A program made the position numbers and the translations under genes. From NCBI GenBank assembly GCA_018806915.1, contig JAGKQI010000090.1, positions 1,054,001 to 1,118,000 on the forward strand: DNA of 64,000 nucleotides, written 5' to 3'. This DNA is from Phytophthora colocasiae (lineage: Eukaryota > Oomycota > Peronosporomycetes > Peronosporales > Peronosporaceae). Shown here one piece after another: positions 28,085 through 39,297 of this stretch (positions are counted from its first letter, which is position 1; the number at the start of each line of letters is the position of its first letter). The notes under the pieces are model-generated. The model searched no databases. It was not told the origin of the DNA and saw nothing but the letters and a program-made list of their open reading frames with translations.

Positions 28085-31000
28085 ATGCTCTCGAATGGCG
28101 AATCCCCTGGAAATGCTCAAACTGAGGAACTACCAGTCACCAATGCCGTCTCGCTACCCCTTACAACCGACTTCCATGCTGGTAAAGTGTTGGCTCTTGG
28201 GGCACCCCCAGCACCTACACAAGAGCGTGAGGAAGCGTACATTCCAGTAACATTGGCACGAGCTCAATTGAGTAAAGTGGTGGCCGATATGCACGCGATG
28301 AAAGCCGAACAAGTTCGAAACCTCAACGAGATCCTCGAGCACTATCGTAAGTTCGAGAACGACACTAAAGAACGACATGAAGCGCATGTAAAAGCTCTTA
28401 AATCTCGAGCTGAATCGAAACTCAAGGAGTCCCGAGAGCAGTTGATTCAACTAAAAGAAGCTGGAGCTGCTCGTGAAGAACTCCTTAACAAGGAGAAGCA
28501 GACACTTCTAGAGGAGAAGAACAAGCAGCGTCTTGAACATCTTCAAGCGCATGAAATATGGCGACAAGAACTGGAAATTACTCTACAGACCCATGAAGAT
28601 ACGTTCGCTAGAGAACAACAAAAAGCTTTGGACGAGATCGCGCGAGTGTCGAAAACTTCTGCTTTAACAAGTGAAAAGGCGAAAAAACAACTCTCTAATG
28701 AGGTGCAGATGTGCAGTGAAGACGCTCTTGGACAAGCGATACGTGTTGAAACTCAGATTCAAAACGCACGAAAGGCCTTAGAGATGCAGCATCAAACCTT
28801 CTTGGAGCATGAAGCGAAACGTACTGAAACGCTTTCAAACAAATTGCATCATCTTGAAGAGAAAGCAAAAGCTGCGGATTCTCGAGAGAAAAGATTACAA
28901 AGGAGACTGGAAGCTGCACGAAAGAGGTTTGACTTCATGGAGAGACAAGCTGTAAAGGAAACAGTGGAGTTATTAGTCCAAGCTGTTGTTGTGACGATTG
29001 GTAAAACCACTGCTACTTCAGATGCTCGTACACAGACACTTGACTTTGAAAAACTAGAGGCGAAAGCTACAATAGCTGAAGTTCCGACACTTTTACTGGA
29101 TAAAGCCAAGTACGAAAGCCAAGTGGAGGTCTCTCGAGAACGGAACATTACGCTGATACGGTCGAAAGCTGCACTCCATGAGGCCAAGGACAAGCTCGAA
29201 GCAGTGACAAAAACCAAGAAAGCAGCGAAAACTGCGGTAAAAACTTGGCTGACTGCGTTTCAAGGTCAATATGGTCGAGAGCCTACGATCGAGGAGAAAG
29301 CGCTTGTAAAGGACAAATACTTGGCCTTTAAAGACGCTGAAAAGGTGTTTAGTACGCAGAAATCGCTCGTGCAGACACTGAAGCTTCAGCATCGTGAGTT
29401 AGCTCTCCGTATTGACGCATCCAGTCGTTGGTCTGCACTGGGATCAGCAGTGGTGAATGTTCCTGAAGAGAACGAGGGTGAAAGTGTGTCCTTTAGAAGT
29501 GTCCGCAGTGCCGTGAGCTCTAACATTTCTTCTCGACCAACTACAGCATCCGTATCGACAGCAGAAATTGGTGTTGAAGCTTTCGTATCGACAGCAGAAA
29601 TCGGAATCGAAACTTCTGTATCAACAGCAGAAATTGGTGTTGATACTTTCGTATCGACAGCAGAAATTGGCATTGAAACTTTTGTGTCGACAAAAGACAG
29701 CGGTATTGATGCTTCAACTGACTATCGGGATGAAGCAGTCGCTGAGTTGGAGAAAGAAATACAAGAACTTCGAGCTCAATCAGCTGTGAAAATTTCTTCA
29801 GTTCCTGAAGTGATGAAAATTACAGCGACGTCCAGTAATGAAGAAGAAGATCGAAAACAGCAAGAAGAAGAAGAAGATCAGAAGGAACGTGGTCGACAGC
29901 ACCGCGTACAGCTTGAAGAAGAAATGTCAGGTCTTTCGAAAGAAATTGAGACGAGAAGAGCAGAGAAGAAGAGACTTGAAGTGGAAATCGAGCAGATGCG
30001 ACTACATTTGGAACTTTCGGAAGCGCGTGAAAGTGACTCCTTCCCACCCAGTGAGGCGAAAATTGACGTTGAATTTGTGGACAAGAAAGATGAAGAAATT
30101 GAAGAAGATGAGTACGAGGAAGAAGAATTCGAGACGGATATTGCGGAGCCAAAAGACGAGGAAGTACCTGATGCAGAAGAAGAGAAAGAAGAACCAGAAG
30201 AGATCGAAAGTCAAGATGTGAAAGAAGACGCCGCTCGTTCCCTTCAGCTTGTTCAAATGATAACTGACGCTGTAGTTCGAGGGAAAGCGCAGTTTAACCG
30301 TGGAGACAAGGCCAAATGCTACCAAACGTACGCGAAATGTGCTGAAAAAGTCATCGCAGAGCTTCAGGTGCTTCACGACAAGCAGCGGCGGCAACTAGCT
30401 CCTGCTCTTAAGCGAGTTTTAACTGAATCTGCTCGTCTTCCTCCTGCTCGCGGACCTCAAAGCCTCCGAAAACAACTAGATATCGTCCGTGAAAACTGCG
30501 ACGAATGGCTTAACATCCGAGAAGAACAAGCTGCAGCTCGACTGGCGGAACGAAAAGCTCGAAAAGAAGCTGCAGATGTGAGAAAGCAGCAATTATTGGA
30601 GAAAACCCAGCAGAAACAAGCAGAACACAAGAGTGAGGAGAAGAAAGCTCACAAGAAGAAGAGTTCGTCTTCTCAACCTCTTTCTACAGGTGGAAAAGCT
30701 CTTGAAGAAACCAAACAGAAGCTCCGTACTTTGGAAGCGAAAGCAAAGGCTGATCGGGTGAAAATCTCACAGCTTGAAGCTGCTTTAGCTAAGGCTGCCG
30801 AGATTCAAGTGACAGTTGGAGGTAGTAGCAATTCGGGGGGAAATTCCACTTCTGATCGTCGTGTAGCAGATTTAGAGAAGAAACACAAGAAAGCACTTGA
30901 AGAGAACGAGAAATCCGCCAAAAAGGAGATCGCAGCACTCACTCAGCAGCTCCAAAGTGCTCAAAAAGCTTCTCATGAGTTACAAGAACAGACATCTGCT

Positions 31001-32558
31001 CTTCAAAAGGAACTGGGCGTTGTAGGCGGCAAAGCGAAACAGTTAGGTCAACTTGAAGTGGAAATGACTCAGTTACGAGAACAAGCAGCACTGGTAACGC
31101 CATTGAATACCGAGCTTCGAGAAGCAAAAAGTCAGTATTTAACTCTAGAAACGAGCTATAAAGAAGAGCAAGCGCTGAGGAAGAAATACTACAACCAGAT
31201 CGAAGATATGAAGGGGAAGATCCGAGTTTACGCCCGCTGTCGCCCCATGAGCAGCTCAGAGAACGATCGTGGCTGTGTGACGTGTGTTAAATTCGTGGAC
31301 GAGTTCTCACTTGAAGTAAGCGGAGGAAATCGAGCAATGAAGACTTTCGCTTACGATCAAGTTTTCTCTCCTGCCAGTACGCAGCCTCAGGTGTTCGAGG
31401 ACACCAAGAACCTCCTTCAGAGCGCTGTGGATGGCTACAACGTGTGTATTTTCGCCTATGGACAGACTGGATCGGGTAAAACCTTCACGATGACTGGGAG
31501 TGAGAAGGATCCTGGTTTAAGTCCTCGAGCTATTCATCATCTTTTCCAATTGGCAGAAGAAGGGAAAGCTAACTTCACGGTCAACTTCCAAGCTACCATG
31601 TTGGAGCTGTATAATGACGCGTTGATTGATTTATTCCATTTAATGGAAGGTGGAGGTGCGCATGATAACAAACTGGAGATTAAGAAGAACGAGAAAGGAA
31701 TGGTGGTCGTTCAGAACGCCACATTGAAGAAATGTACATCACCCGAGCAGACATTGAAACTCTTTGAAGCTGCTAACAAGAAACGACAGGTGGGAGCTAC
31801 TAAGATGAACGCGGAGAGCAGTCGCAGTCACTCCATCTTCTCTTTGTTGGTAGAGAGCTACAATAAAACGACGAAGGCTACTACCGTTGGGAAGTTGAGT
31901 CTCGTGGATTTGGCTGGGTCTGAAAGAGCTGGGAAAACTGGAGCTACTGCGGATCGATTGAAAGAAGCCCAAGCGATTAACAAGAGTTTAAGTGGTGAGT
32001 GTATTAATGTTGAGAGGGATGATTAATTGTGTGCTGAAATGGAGTTTGTGGTGTTTTGCAGCGTTAGGAGATGTCATTTCGGCGTTGTCAACGAACGAGA
32101 AGTTCATTCCGTATCGTAATAACAAGGTACGGGATCTGAATTATGAAGCAGTAGATAATAGAACTAATTCTGTGTGTTCTTGATTTTTAGTTGACGCAAT
32201 TGATGCAGGACTCACTTGGAGGAAACGCAAAGACGGTGAGTTTTCCAGCCAATTTCAGTGTAAAATAGTGGTTTATTTACTGGTACGGCATGTTGTAGCT
32301 TATGTTCGTCAACATCTCGCCAGCCGACTACAACCAGGTGCAGGACATCAAGGTTTTGATCTGAAAATGGCTACAACTCACTCTTTTATTTTCTAGGAAG
32401 AGACGGTGACGTCGCTCACATATGCGTCTCGCGTCAAGCTCATCACGAACAACGCCAACAAGAACTCGGAGAGTGAGCAAGTGAATCGTCTCAAAGCTAT
32501 CATCAAGCAGCTCCGTGCAGGCAAGACGGATGTCGATTTAGAAGGCGTTTTGGACTAA
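28085..32558 (+). CDS. kinesin-14 (C-terminal motor kinesin)
   Basis: Exons 28085-31994, 32062-32126, 32191-32235, 32299-32352 and 32397-32558 sum to 4,236 bp, giving 1,411 residues with consistent phase. About 1,035 residues of mostly coiled coil and acidic linker precede the motor, which starts at 'GKIRVYARCRP', the neck-motor junction typical of minus-end-directed kinesin-14. Visible motor motifs are the P-loop 'GQTGSGKTFTM', switch I 'NAESSRSHSIF', switch II 'DLAGSERAGKTGA', and 'VPYRNNKLT'-like 'IPYRNNKLTQLMQDSLGG' across the second intron. It should crosslink or move cargo toward microtubule minus ends. Residues about 490-545 hold an 11-residue repeat. Introns cluster only in the 3' part of the motor. 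The initiator-like TTTCAGTTC lies about 10 bp upstream. Confidence 0.9.
29551..29715 (+). repeat. 33 bp coding minisatellite in the kinesin stalk, about five units
   Basis: Units of 33 bp encode VSTAEIGVE-F-type 11-mers (Val-Ser-Thr-Ala-Glu-Ile-Gly-...). The first four are strong and the fifth ('VSTKDSGID') is diverged. They stay in frame within the kinesin tail. Confidence 0.85.
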
Positions 32559-32876
32559 AAAATCTGGAACAACTCAAATCAAGAAAAAGTAAAATAACTG
32601 TAAAAACAACGCCGACTTTGGTGCTCTCAACAACTCGGTGTATCACATTTTATTCCAGGCAATGCAGCAGAATAAAAGCGAAGTCGGTCCTTCAATGTTC
32701 GCCGTCGAGGGCAGCAGCAGAAGTTGAACCAAATCGACCAAAAAGCGCTTTCAACAGTGGAAAAAAACAACAATTTCCACCGTTTCACCACGTTCTGGTC
32801 CCTGAATCTGTGTCTGCCGTGTCAAAAAGGCGTAAAAAGCCATTCCGAAAGCCCTCGCGACGTCCATACTCGCCGC
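32559..32876. other. convergent 3' spacer between kinesin and RPS5
   Basis: A 318 bp spacer holding the 3' ends of two facing genes. No other feature is seen. Confidence 0.5.
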
Positions 32877-33647
32877 TTATCTGTTAGCCTTGGCCACACG
32901 CTCGATCTCGTCCTTCTTCTTAATAGCGTAACTGTTGGACGATCCCTTGGAAGCGTTGATCAGCTCGTCAGCCAAGCACTCAGCGATGGTCTTGACGTTG
33001 CGGAACGAAGCCTCACGGGCGCCCGTGGCGATCAGGTACAGAGCCTGGTTCACGCGACGGAAGGGCGAGACATCCACACCCTGACGACGCACAACACCGG
33101 CCGAGCCGACGCGGGTCGAGTCCTCACGCGGGCCCGACTTGATGACGGCCTCCACGACCACCTGCAGGGGGTTCTTGTCCGTCAGCAGGTGGATGATCTC
33201 CAGCGTGTGCTTGACGATACGCGTGGCCTTGAGCTTCTTGCCCGAGTTGCGGCCCTTGCGCATCAGGGCGTTCACCAGACGCTCCGTAATGGGGCACTGG
33301 GCCTTGCGGAAACGCTTCTTCTGGTAGCGCTGAGCCGTGTGCGGCAGGAACGTGGCGGCCTTGCCCTTCACGGCGATGTAGTCCTCAAGGGAGATGTCCG
33401 CCGCGATGCTGATGTCATCGTACGACCTGCAAGAGAGAAATAGGATACCTGTAATTAGTTTTTTTTCTTCTCTTTTGATTTTTTTTTTGCTGTTTCCTGT
33501 TGTTGTGCTGCTAATAAAGCACTTTATTTGATGAGACTGACACCGTTGGAAGCGTCGTCGCGCGCTGATTCCAATGAGCATAAAGACATGGGGAGCTGCC
33601 ACCTACCACTTGTTGAAAAGCTTCACTTCAGTTGCAACTTCCGCCAT
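32877..33647 (-). CDS. RPS5: 40S ribosomal protein uS7 (RPS5)
   Basis: Two exons, 33647-33607 and 33426-32877, separated by a 180 bp GT..AG intron that splits a Trp codon, give 196 residues, the normal size for eukaryotic RPS5. The protein starts '[14 protein letters not shown]', and the body has the uS7 hallmarks '[19 protein letters not shown]', '[16 protein letters not shown]' and '[15 protein letters not shown]'. It ends 'AKANR' instead of the usual animal 'AKSNR'. It binds 18S rRNA in the head of the small subunit near the mRNA exit. The intron begins just after the N-terminal 14 codons, a common place for ribosomal protein introns. Confidence 0.97.
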
Positions 33648-34474
33648 GTTGAGAGAGTTTCCGAGGATGAATTCGAGCGAAGAGTGCGTCAAAGCGAGGC
33701 AGGCGGAGACCAAATGAATGGGTAGGAGGCTATTGGCATACTGGAATGGAGTCAAGTATACTGAATCCAAGGTTAAATGTAGCCTAACCCGCGACGGTCC
33801 GCGGTTCAACTGACCGGTTCGCATACGGTTCAGGTGGGATTTAGACTATGAGCTTATGCATTTTTCTTAAAACTTTTTGGTCTTCTTTTACTAATTGCTT
33901 TTCTTCTTCTGTTCCTCTTTGTTGTTTGTATTGCGGATTCTTGTCGTTGTGTACACTTCGATGTTCGAAACATCCTTTTCATGATAAATATGAATTTAGC
34001 CATACATCATAAGTGGAGCTATTTAAGCTGCAGCAGTCCGATAGCGAACGAAGATACAGCTAAGCTTTTCTCTATGGTCTGTCTGGAATGCTTGAAAACG
34101 TCATGGGTTCCGAATGTGGTAGAGAAGGCCAAGAGTTTGTTTTGTCAGAGAACATGCCGTGGGTTGTCGTTTCACTTGTCAAGTAAAGTGATGCACTTGT
34201 ACTGTACGTGTCTTAATACAATGACATTATGCTGTCAGGCTCAAAGCCACAAGAATAAAACTTGCTAAACTGCCTCCTATACTGAAAATTCTAAAATTTT
34301 ATCCCTGTTATTCACGCTATACATATCTCAACTGTTTTAAAATATTCAAGCATAAATACAGAGCAGCATGTCACTACATGTACATCATCCTTCGAGAACT
34401 TATTTCTGCGACATGTGAATATTTCGGGCAAGGGGGCGGAAGAAGACAGCTCATTATCCCAAATAACAAGCAGC
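33648..34474. other. intergenic between divergent genes; nothing specific recognised
   Basis: 827 bp, AT-rich toward the right. It must contain the RPS5 promoter on the left and that of the next gene on the right. Short ORFs here show no recognised similarity. Confidence 0.4.
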
Positions 34475-35545
34475 ATGGGAGGTGGCCCTGCCAGCGCCGA
34501 CGTCGTGCGCTCCTCCTGCTTCGTGACGTTCCCTGAGCAGACCCACGCCGAGCCTGTGCCCGTAGATGCCTGGTACCTATTTGCAGCCGGACTGACGTTC
34601 CTTAGACGTCTGGCGCGCGACCGTGTGGGCGACGAAATGCGCATCGCTCTGCTGCTTCAAGTGCCTGGGGAGGACGGCGAGCGTCGTTACATTTCTGTGA
34701 GCAGCAATACGGTACTGCAGCGCGCACTACAAGAGACTTTTGACTGTCCGGATAAGGCGCTTGTGCTGCACGTGATCGACGTGGCGAAGGTGCGTGGTCA
34801 GAAGCGCATTCACGTGCGACCAGAAGTTAACCCGAACGTGTCTCCGGAGCCTGTGCAGCCTATGGGGCTCGTGTTTCCTACTCTGTCGGTGGATGGACTG
34901 GTGACTCCTACAGCTGTGGAAGTTCCTGCTGCAGAGGTGACGAGCGAGAGTCTCTACGAGCAGATGAGTCGGTCCATGTTTAATTACCGTAAGGACGACA
35001 GTGTGCGGTGGAATGGAGTCAGCTCAGACAGCTTGGAGAAGCCTAAGAATAACTTGAGTCAGAGTGCCTTCTTCGTGGAGGAGAGAGACTACACCAGAAA
35101 TGGGAAGAAAGAGAACAAGCAAGAGAAGAAGACAGAAGACATGAACCTCAGCGCAGGTGTACCGGTTGCGATCGAAGCTGTCGATGATTTACTGCCACCA
35201 GCCAAGCAATTAGTTGTGGAGAACAGTTCTGCAAGTGAAGAGCAGGTTGACAGGACAAACATCCCGATGGCGACCGTTGTGGAAGCTGATGCAGCGCAGA
35301 TCCCGAGTGACTACGTAATGCTAGAGCTGCAGACTGGCGCTGGATTACCCGAAGCCGCTGCCAACACCAGCTCCACATATTTTATCTCCTCTCGATGGGC
35401 TGAGCAGGCGGACGAAATGAGTGCTTCCATGCGGTTAGAACGTCCACGAATTCCTCGCGCGACTCCAGCTCGTAGCGTTGGTGGCATCCGCTCCAACGCC
35501 AACCTCGAGGAATCGTTCGTTATTCTCGAACGTCATGAACTGTAG
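34475..35545 (+). CDS. PB1-like domain protein with two C-terminal Atg8-binding (LIR/AIM)-type motifs
   Basis: A single exon of 356 residues from the ATG at 34475 (no ATG upstream in frame). Residues about 10-105 look like a ubiquitin/PB1-type fold: an early strand 'SCFVTFPEQ', then 'EMRIALLLQVPGEDGERRYISV', a helix 'TVLQRALQETFD' and a last strand 'ALVLHVIDV'. A disordered, charged middle (105-275) follows. The C-terminus has 'DYVML' (280-283) and, close to the end, acidic 'NLEESFVIL' (348-351). Both fit the [WFY]xx[LIV] Atg8-interacting core with acidic residues nearby. PB1 plus LIR is the layout of p62/NBR1-type selective autophagy receptors. No ZZ finger or UBA domain is seen, so this remains an inference; LIR-like tetrapeptides occur by chance. 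Confidence 0.5.
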   Translation: MGGGPASADVVRSSCFVTFPEQTHAEPVPVDAWYLFAAGLTFLRRLARDRVGDEMRIALLLQVPGEDGERRYISVSSNTVLQRALQETFDCPDKALVLHVIDVAKVRGQKRIHVRPEVNPNVSPEPVQPMGLVFPTLSVDGLVTPTAVEVPAAEVTSESLYEQMSRSMFNYRKDDSVRWNGVSSDSLEKPKNNLSQSAFFVEERDYTRNGKKENKQEKKTEDMNLSAGVPVAIEAVDDLLPPAKQLVVENSSASEEQVDRTNIPMATVVEADAAQIPSDYVMLELQTGAGLPEAAANTSSTYFISSRWAEQADEMSASMRLERPRIPRATPARSVGGIRSNANLEESFVILERHEL

Positions 35546-35708
35546 GGAAGATAGATTGCCATTTTGTAGACGAAAATTGAGGATAAAAGTATTTATACTT
35601 TAAAGAACAACTGCTATATTTCAAGAACATGATGTGTCACACACCACAATAACCCAATCATTTTGCACCACAATTAGTGTTAAAACAATTCTTCTCTCTT
35701 CCAATACA

Positions 35709-37064
35709 ATGGCAGCAGTAACCGGGAGCGTCGTGAGCGTCCAGAGCGCCGCACAGTTCGATGAAGCTACTGCGCGTGAGTCAACTCTGTCCGTCTCGTT
35801 CTTCTGGGCCGAATTCCACGAGGCCTGTCGCCCCAACGGCCAATTGGACGTTGTGGTGCGTCAATTGGCCACGCTCCACCCACGCATTCGTTTTCTTAAA
35901 GTGGCGGCTGAAGAGCTGCCAGAGCTTTCCGAGCGGTTCGAGATCGCTGTTGTTCCTACGTTCGTCATTTCTCAAGGTCGCGCTGTATTGGACAAGCTGG
36001 AAGGCGCCAATGTGGCAGAACTGGCCAAACGTGTGGACGTACTTAGCAAGAGTGTAGCCAAGAGCTCGAGTAGTACTTCTGCTTCTATTCCTACAGCTCA
36101 AGAAACTCCGAAACCATTGGAAGAAGCTCTTGAGTACCGTCTCAAGAAGCTCATCAGTGCTTCTCCTGTCATGCTCTTCATGAAGGGTAACCCGACGGAA
36201 CCCAAGTGTGGCTTTAGTAGACAAATGGTGGCTCTATTGAACGAAGAGAAGATCCAGTTCGGGACTTTCGACATTCTCAATGATGATGAAGTACGCCAAG
36301 GGCTTAAGCAGTTCTCCAACTGGCCTACGTACCCGCAGCTGTACGTGAACGGGACGCTGGTTGGTGGTCTGGATATTCTCAAGGAGATGAAGTCGGACGG
36401 ATCGATCGTCGAGCAGCTTGGACTTACGAAGAACGTTGAAGAGGCAGAAGCAGCTTTCCAAGAGAGTCTACGTGCACTGGTGAACTCTGCTCCTGTGCTG
36501 TTGTTCATGAAGGGCACGCCATCTGATCCCAAGTGTGGATTCAGTAAGAAGACGGTCAAGCTCCTGCGTGACCAGCAAATCGCCTTCAGCTCTTTCGACA
36601 TTTTGAGTGATGAACAGGTGCGTCAAGGACTCAAGAAGTTTTCTAACTGGCCTACGTACCCGCAGCTGTACGTTAAGGGCAAACTCGTTGGTGGTCTGGA
36701 CATCCTGAACGAGATGGCGGAGGACGGAGACCTCAGTGAGCAACTTGGAGTGGACAAGAAAGCCAAGAAGGAGAACAAGTACGAGCAGTTGATCAACCGC
36801 GCGCCAGTCATGATCTTCATCAAGGGCTCCCCCAAGCAGCCGCAGTGTGGATTCAGCCGTAAGCTCGTGGACATCCTGGACTCGGAAGGCTTCAAGTACG
36901 ACTACTTCGACATCCTCACGGACGACAGCGTGCGCCAAGGACTTAAGAAGTTCTCCAACTGGCCTACGTTCCCGCAGCTGTACGTGAACGGAGAGCTCAT
37001 CGGTGGACTGGACATTGTGCAGCAGCTACAGGAGGACGGAGAACTCGCGGAACTGAAGCAGTAA
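35709..37064 (+). CDS. multidomain monothiol glutaredoxin (GLRX3/Grx3-4/GRXS17 type, Trx-Grx-Grx-Grx)
   Basis: A 451-residue protein from the ATG at 35709 (the upstream frame lacks ATG). An N-terminal thioredoxin-like domain (about 1-110, 'FFWAEFHEACRP' at the degenerate active site) is followed by three glutaredoxin domains. Each has the monothiol CGFS centre: 'PKCGFSRQM' near 168, 'PKCGFSKKT' near 276 and 'PQCGFSRKL' near 380. Each is followed by the glutathione-binding 'FSNWPT(Y/F)PQLY' and 'GGLDI'. Such proteins bind a [2Fe-2S] cluster with glutathione and deliver iron to cytosolic and nuclear targets. One Trx plus three Grx is the plant GRXS17 layout, whereas animals have two Grx and yeast one. 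The three repeats are highly similar in DNA. Confidence 0.95.
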   Translation: MAAVTGSVVSVQSAAQFDEATARESTLSVSFFWAEFHEACRPNGQLDVVVRQLATLHPRIRFLKVAAEELPELSERFEIAVVPTFVISQGRAVLDKLEGANVAELAKRVDVLSKSVAKSSSSTSASIPTAQETPKPLEEALEYRLKKLISASPVMLFMKGNPTEPKCGFSRQMVALLNEEKIQFGTFDILNDDEVRQGLKQFSNWPTYPQLYVNGTLVGGLDILKEMKSDGSIVEQLGLTKNVEEAEAAFQESLRALVNSAPVLLFMKGTPSDPKCGFSKKTVKLLRDQQIAFSSFDILSDEQVRQGLKKFSNWPTYPQLYVKGKLVGGLDILNEMAEDGDLSEQLGVDKKAKKENKYEQLINRAPVMIFIKGSPKQPQCGFSRKLVDILDSEGFKYDYFDILTDDSVRQGLKKFSNWPTFPQLYVNGELIGGLDIVQQLQEDGELAELKQ

Positions 37065-37152
37065 AACGCTGTCAATAAAGACGTTGCAGTCAAGTCCGTC
37101 TCTCATATTCCTTATCGGTCGATCTATAGTCTTGAGGCTCTAGAAACACGCG

Positions 37153-39297
37153 TTAAGCGAGGATTTGCGTGATGATACCGGCAGCCAACGTCTTGCCGCG
37201 ATCACGAAGCGTAAATCGGCCCAGCTGACGGTAGTTAGCGAACTCCTCGAGGCAGATTTTGCGGTGGCACGTGATCTGCACCACAGCTGAGCGCTCGCGG
37301 GTGATGCATCGAGGTTTCTTCTTCTCCACCTCCCCTGTCTTGCTCAGAATGCTCACCAACCGTGTAATGTTCACAGGTTCGTCCACGTTGTGCATGTGGA
37401 TCGTCACGTACGTTCCCTTCACGAGTGGCACCTCCACAGCCGGCATGGTCATGATCTTGGCCTCAAATTTCTTGGCGAGCTGCACTGGCGACGCAATGGA
37501 GCACAGAATGCTGCCCGTGCTGTAAGGATAAATGAGTTAGTAGTTGATGTATTGAGAAAACAAACGGTATCAGCTCTTACGTCAACGCTGATACATCAAT
37601 TCCCGTGACTCCCATCTCGATTGTATCTCCAGCACGCGCAAGAGTGCATGTCTTGCCATCCTGTTCCATTCCTAGTTATTTAAACAGGTAAGTTGCAGTA
37701 GAACTACAGAAGCATGGATTAAGTTCGTACCTTTCACAGTCAAGGGGAGTCCGATCGGCATCAAAAGAAACTGTAAACAATAGACAACAGTAAATACACC
37801 GTTGGGAGATAAATTTTGCAAGAACATGCAATTTACCGAGTCTCCCACCGCAGCGGCTCCAGCGTAAACGCGACCAGAGATCGTCTGGCCCAAACTCATC
37901 GACTTGGACACGTCCGATACCGTCATTCGGAATGGCTTGGAGATCTGACGCTGCGGAGGAGCAAAAGTGTCTGCGTATCATAAACGAACCGCTATCAGAT
38001 ACTACCCCTTTAAGAAAATGGACTAGTACATTGCCAGCTACTCACCAATAGCCTCGACAAGCGAAGGACCCGAGTACCATGAGCATTCCTCGACTCCACC
38101 AGTCCTCTCTAAGTTAGCACCAGTCATTCCACTGAGGGGAACGAACCGCAGATTCTTCGGGCGGAATCCTGCACCTTGAAGGAAAGTAGAAAGCGACTTG
38201 ACAATGTTGTCAAAGCGCTCCTTATCCCAGTTGACCATGTCCATCTTATTGACTGCCACAACCATCTGAGATACGCCAAGGCTTCGCACCAGTAGTGTGT
38301 GCTCCTTGGTCTGACCAGAGTTCTCAAACGCAGCTTCAAACTCTCCGGTCACCGCTGGAACGACCAACACAGCCACATCTGCCTGTGCAGCTCCGGCAAT
38401 CATCTTAGGGATGAAGTCACGGTGACCTGGTGCGTCCAGCAGCGTCACGTGCTTGGTATCCGTCTCAAAGTGGCTCGTACCCACATCCATCGTGACTCCA
38501 CGCGATCGCTCCTCCTCATCAGCATCCATGACCCAAGCGTAGGCGAAAGAAGACTTGCCAGCTTCACGCGACTCCTTCTCGTACTTGTGCATGAGCCGCT
38601 TGCTCACATAGCCCAGCTTGAACAGTAAATGACCTGTAATAGTACTCTTGCCTGCATCCACGTGTCCGATTACCACCATACTGATCTTGGTTTTGCCTCC
38701 AGTACGTGCCTCCTCCTCCAGCTTAACCGCCTGCTCTTGAGTCTTCAACTCAGCACGTTCAAAGTCTTTCTTCTCCGCAGGAGTGAACTGCGTTTGTGCA
38801 CGAGAGATCACAGGTGCAGCATTAACTGCATCTGCTGCTGAAATACGTGGCTTTTTCTCTTCTTCTGCCTTTCTCATTGGAGAAGGAACAGCTCCACCAA
38901 TAGCCATCGCTTTTCCCTTTGCAGGAGCAGGCATAACAATCTCCTTCTTCGGTTTCTCTTCCTTCCCAATAGCCAGAGCCACAGCTTCAAGTCTTGGGAT
39001 CTGAATCTGCAATGGCAACACTCCTCCAGTTGCAACAGGAGCTTTTCCCTTCTCCAGCAAAGCCACAACAGCTTTATCCAGGTCATAATTGGCGTTACGG
39101 AGCTCCTGAGTGATCTGTTGGCTCGAAAACCTCGTACCCACAGTCTGTTGCACCTGAGGGAGCATCATTTCCAGAATTTCAGCATCTCCTGGGTCTTCAA
39201 GGCTGGAATTGGTCAAATCCTGCTCCTCTTGAGTCTCTTCTTGCTGGACAAAGGAGAAGACGGACCGTTGGCGACTGGGAGAGTCTCGACGGTACAT
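37153..39297 (-). CDS. HBS1: HBS1-type translational GTPase (ribosome rescue)
   Basis: Exons 39297-38046, 37970-37837, 37770-37731, 37671-37581 and 37519-37153 total 1,884 bp, giving 627 residues with all phases consistent. An N-terminal region carries an HBS1-like helical domain ('[14 protein letters not shown]', '[20 protein letters not shown]'). An EF1A-like GTPase follows, with G1 'GHVDAGKST', G3 'DAPGHRDF' and G4 'NKMD', plus the HBS1/eRF3-type '[21 protein letters not shown]'. The later exons encode the two beta-barrel domains. With Dom34/Pelota it recognises stalled ribosomes and triggers subunit release and no-go or nonstop decay. The N-terminal UBA-like helix pair argues for HBS1 over eRF3 or EF1A. 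The 3' end faces the glutaredoxin gene across 88 bp. Confidence 0.93.

Noticed and set aside
36098..36938. Minus-strand ORFs across the glutaredoxin gene that resemble each other
   Set aside because: Their mutual similarity only mirrors the three repeated Grx domains on the plus strand.
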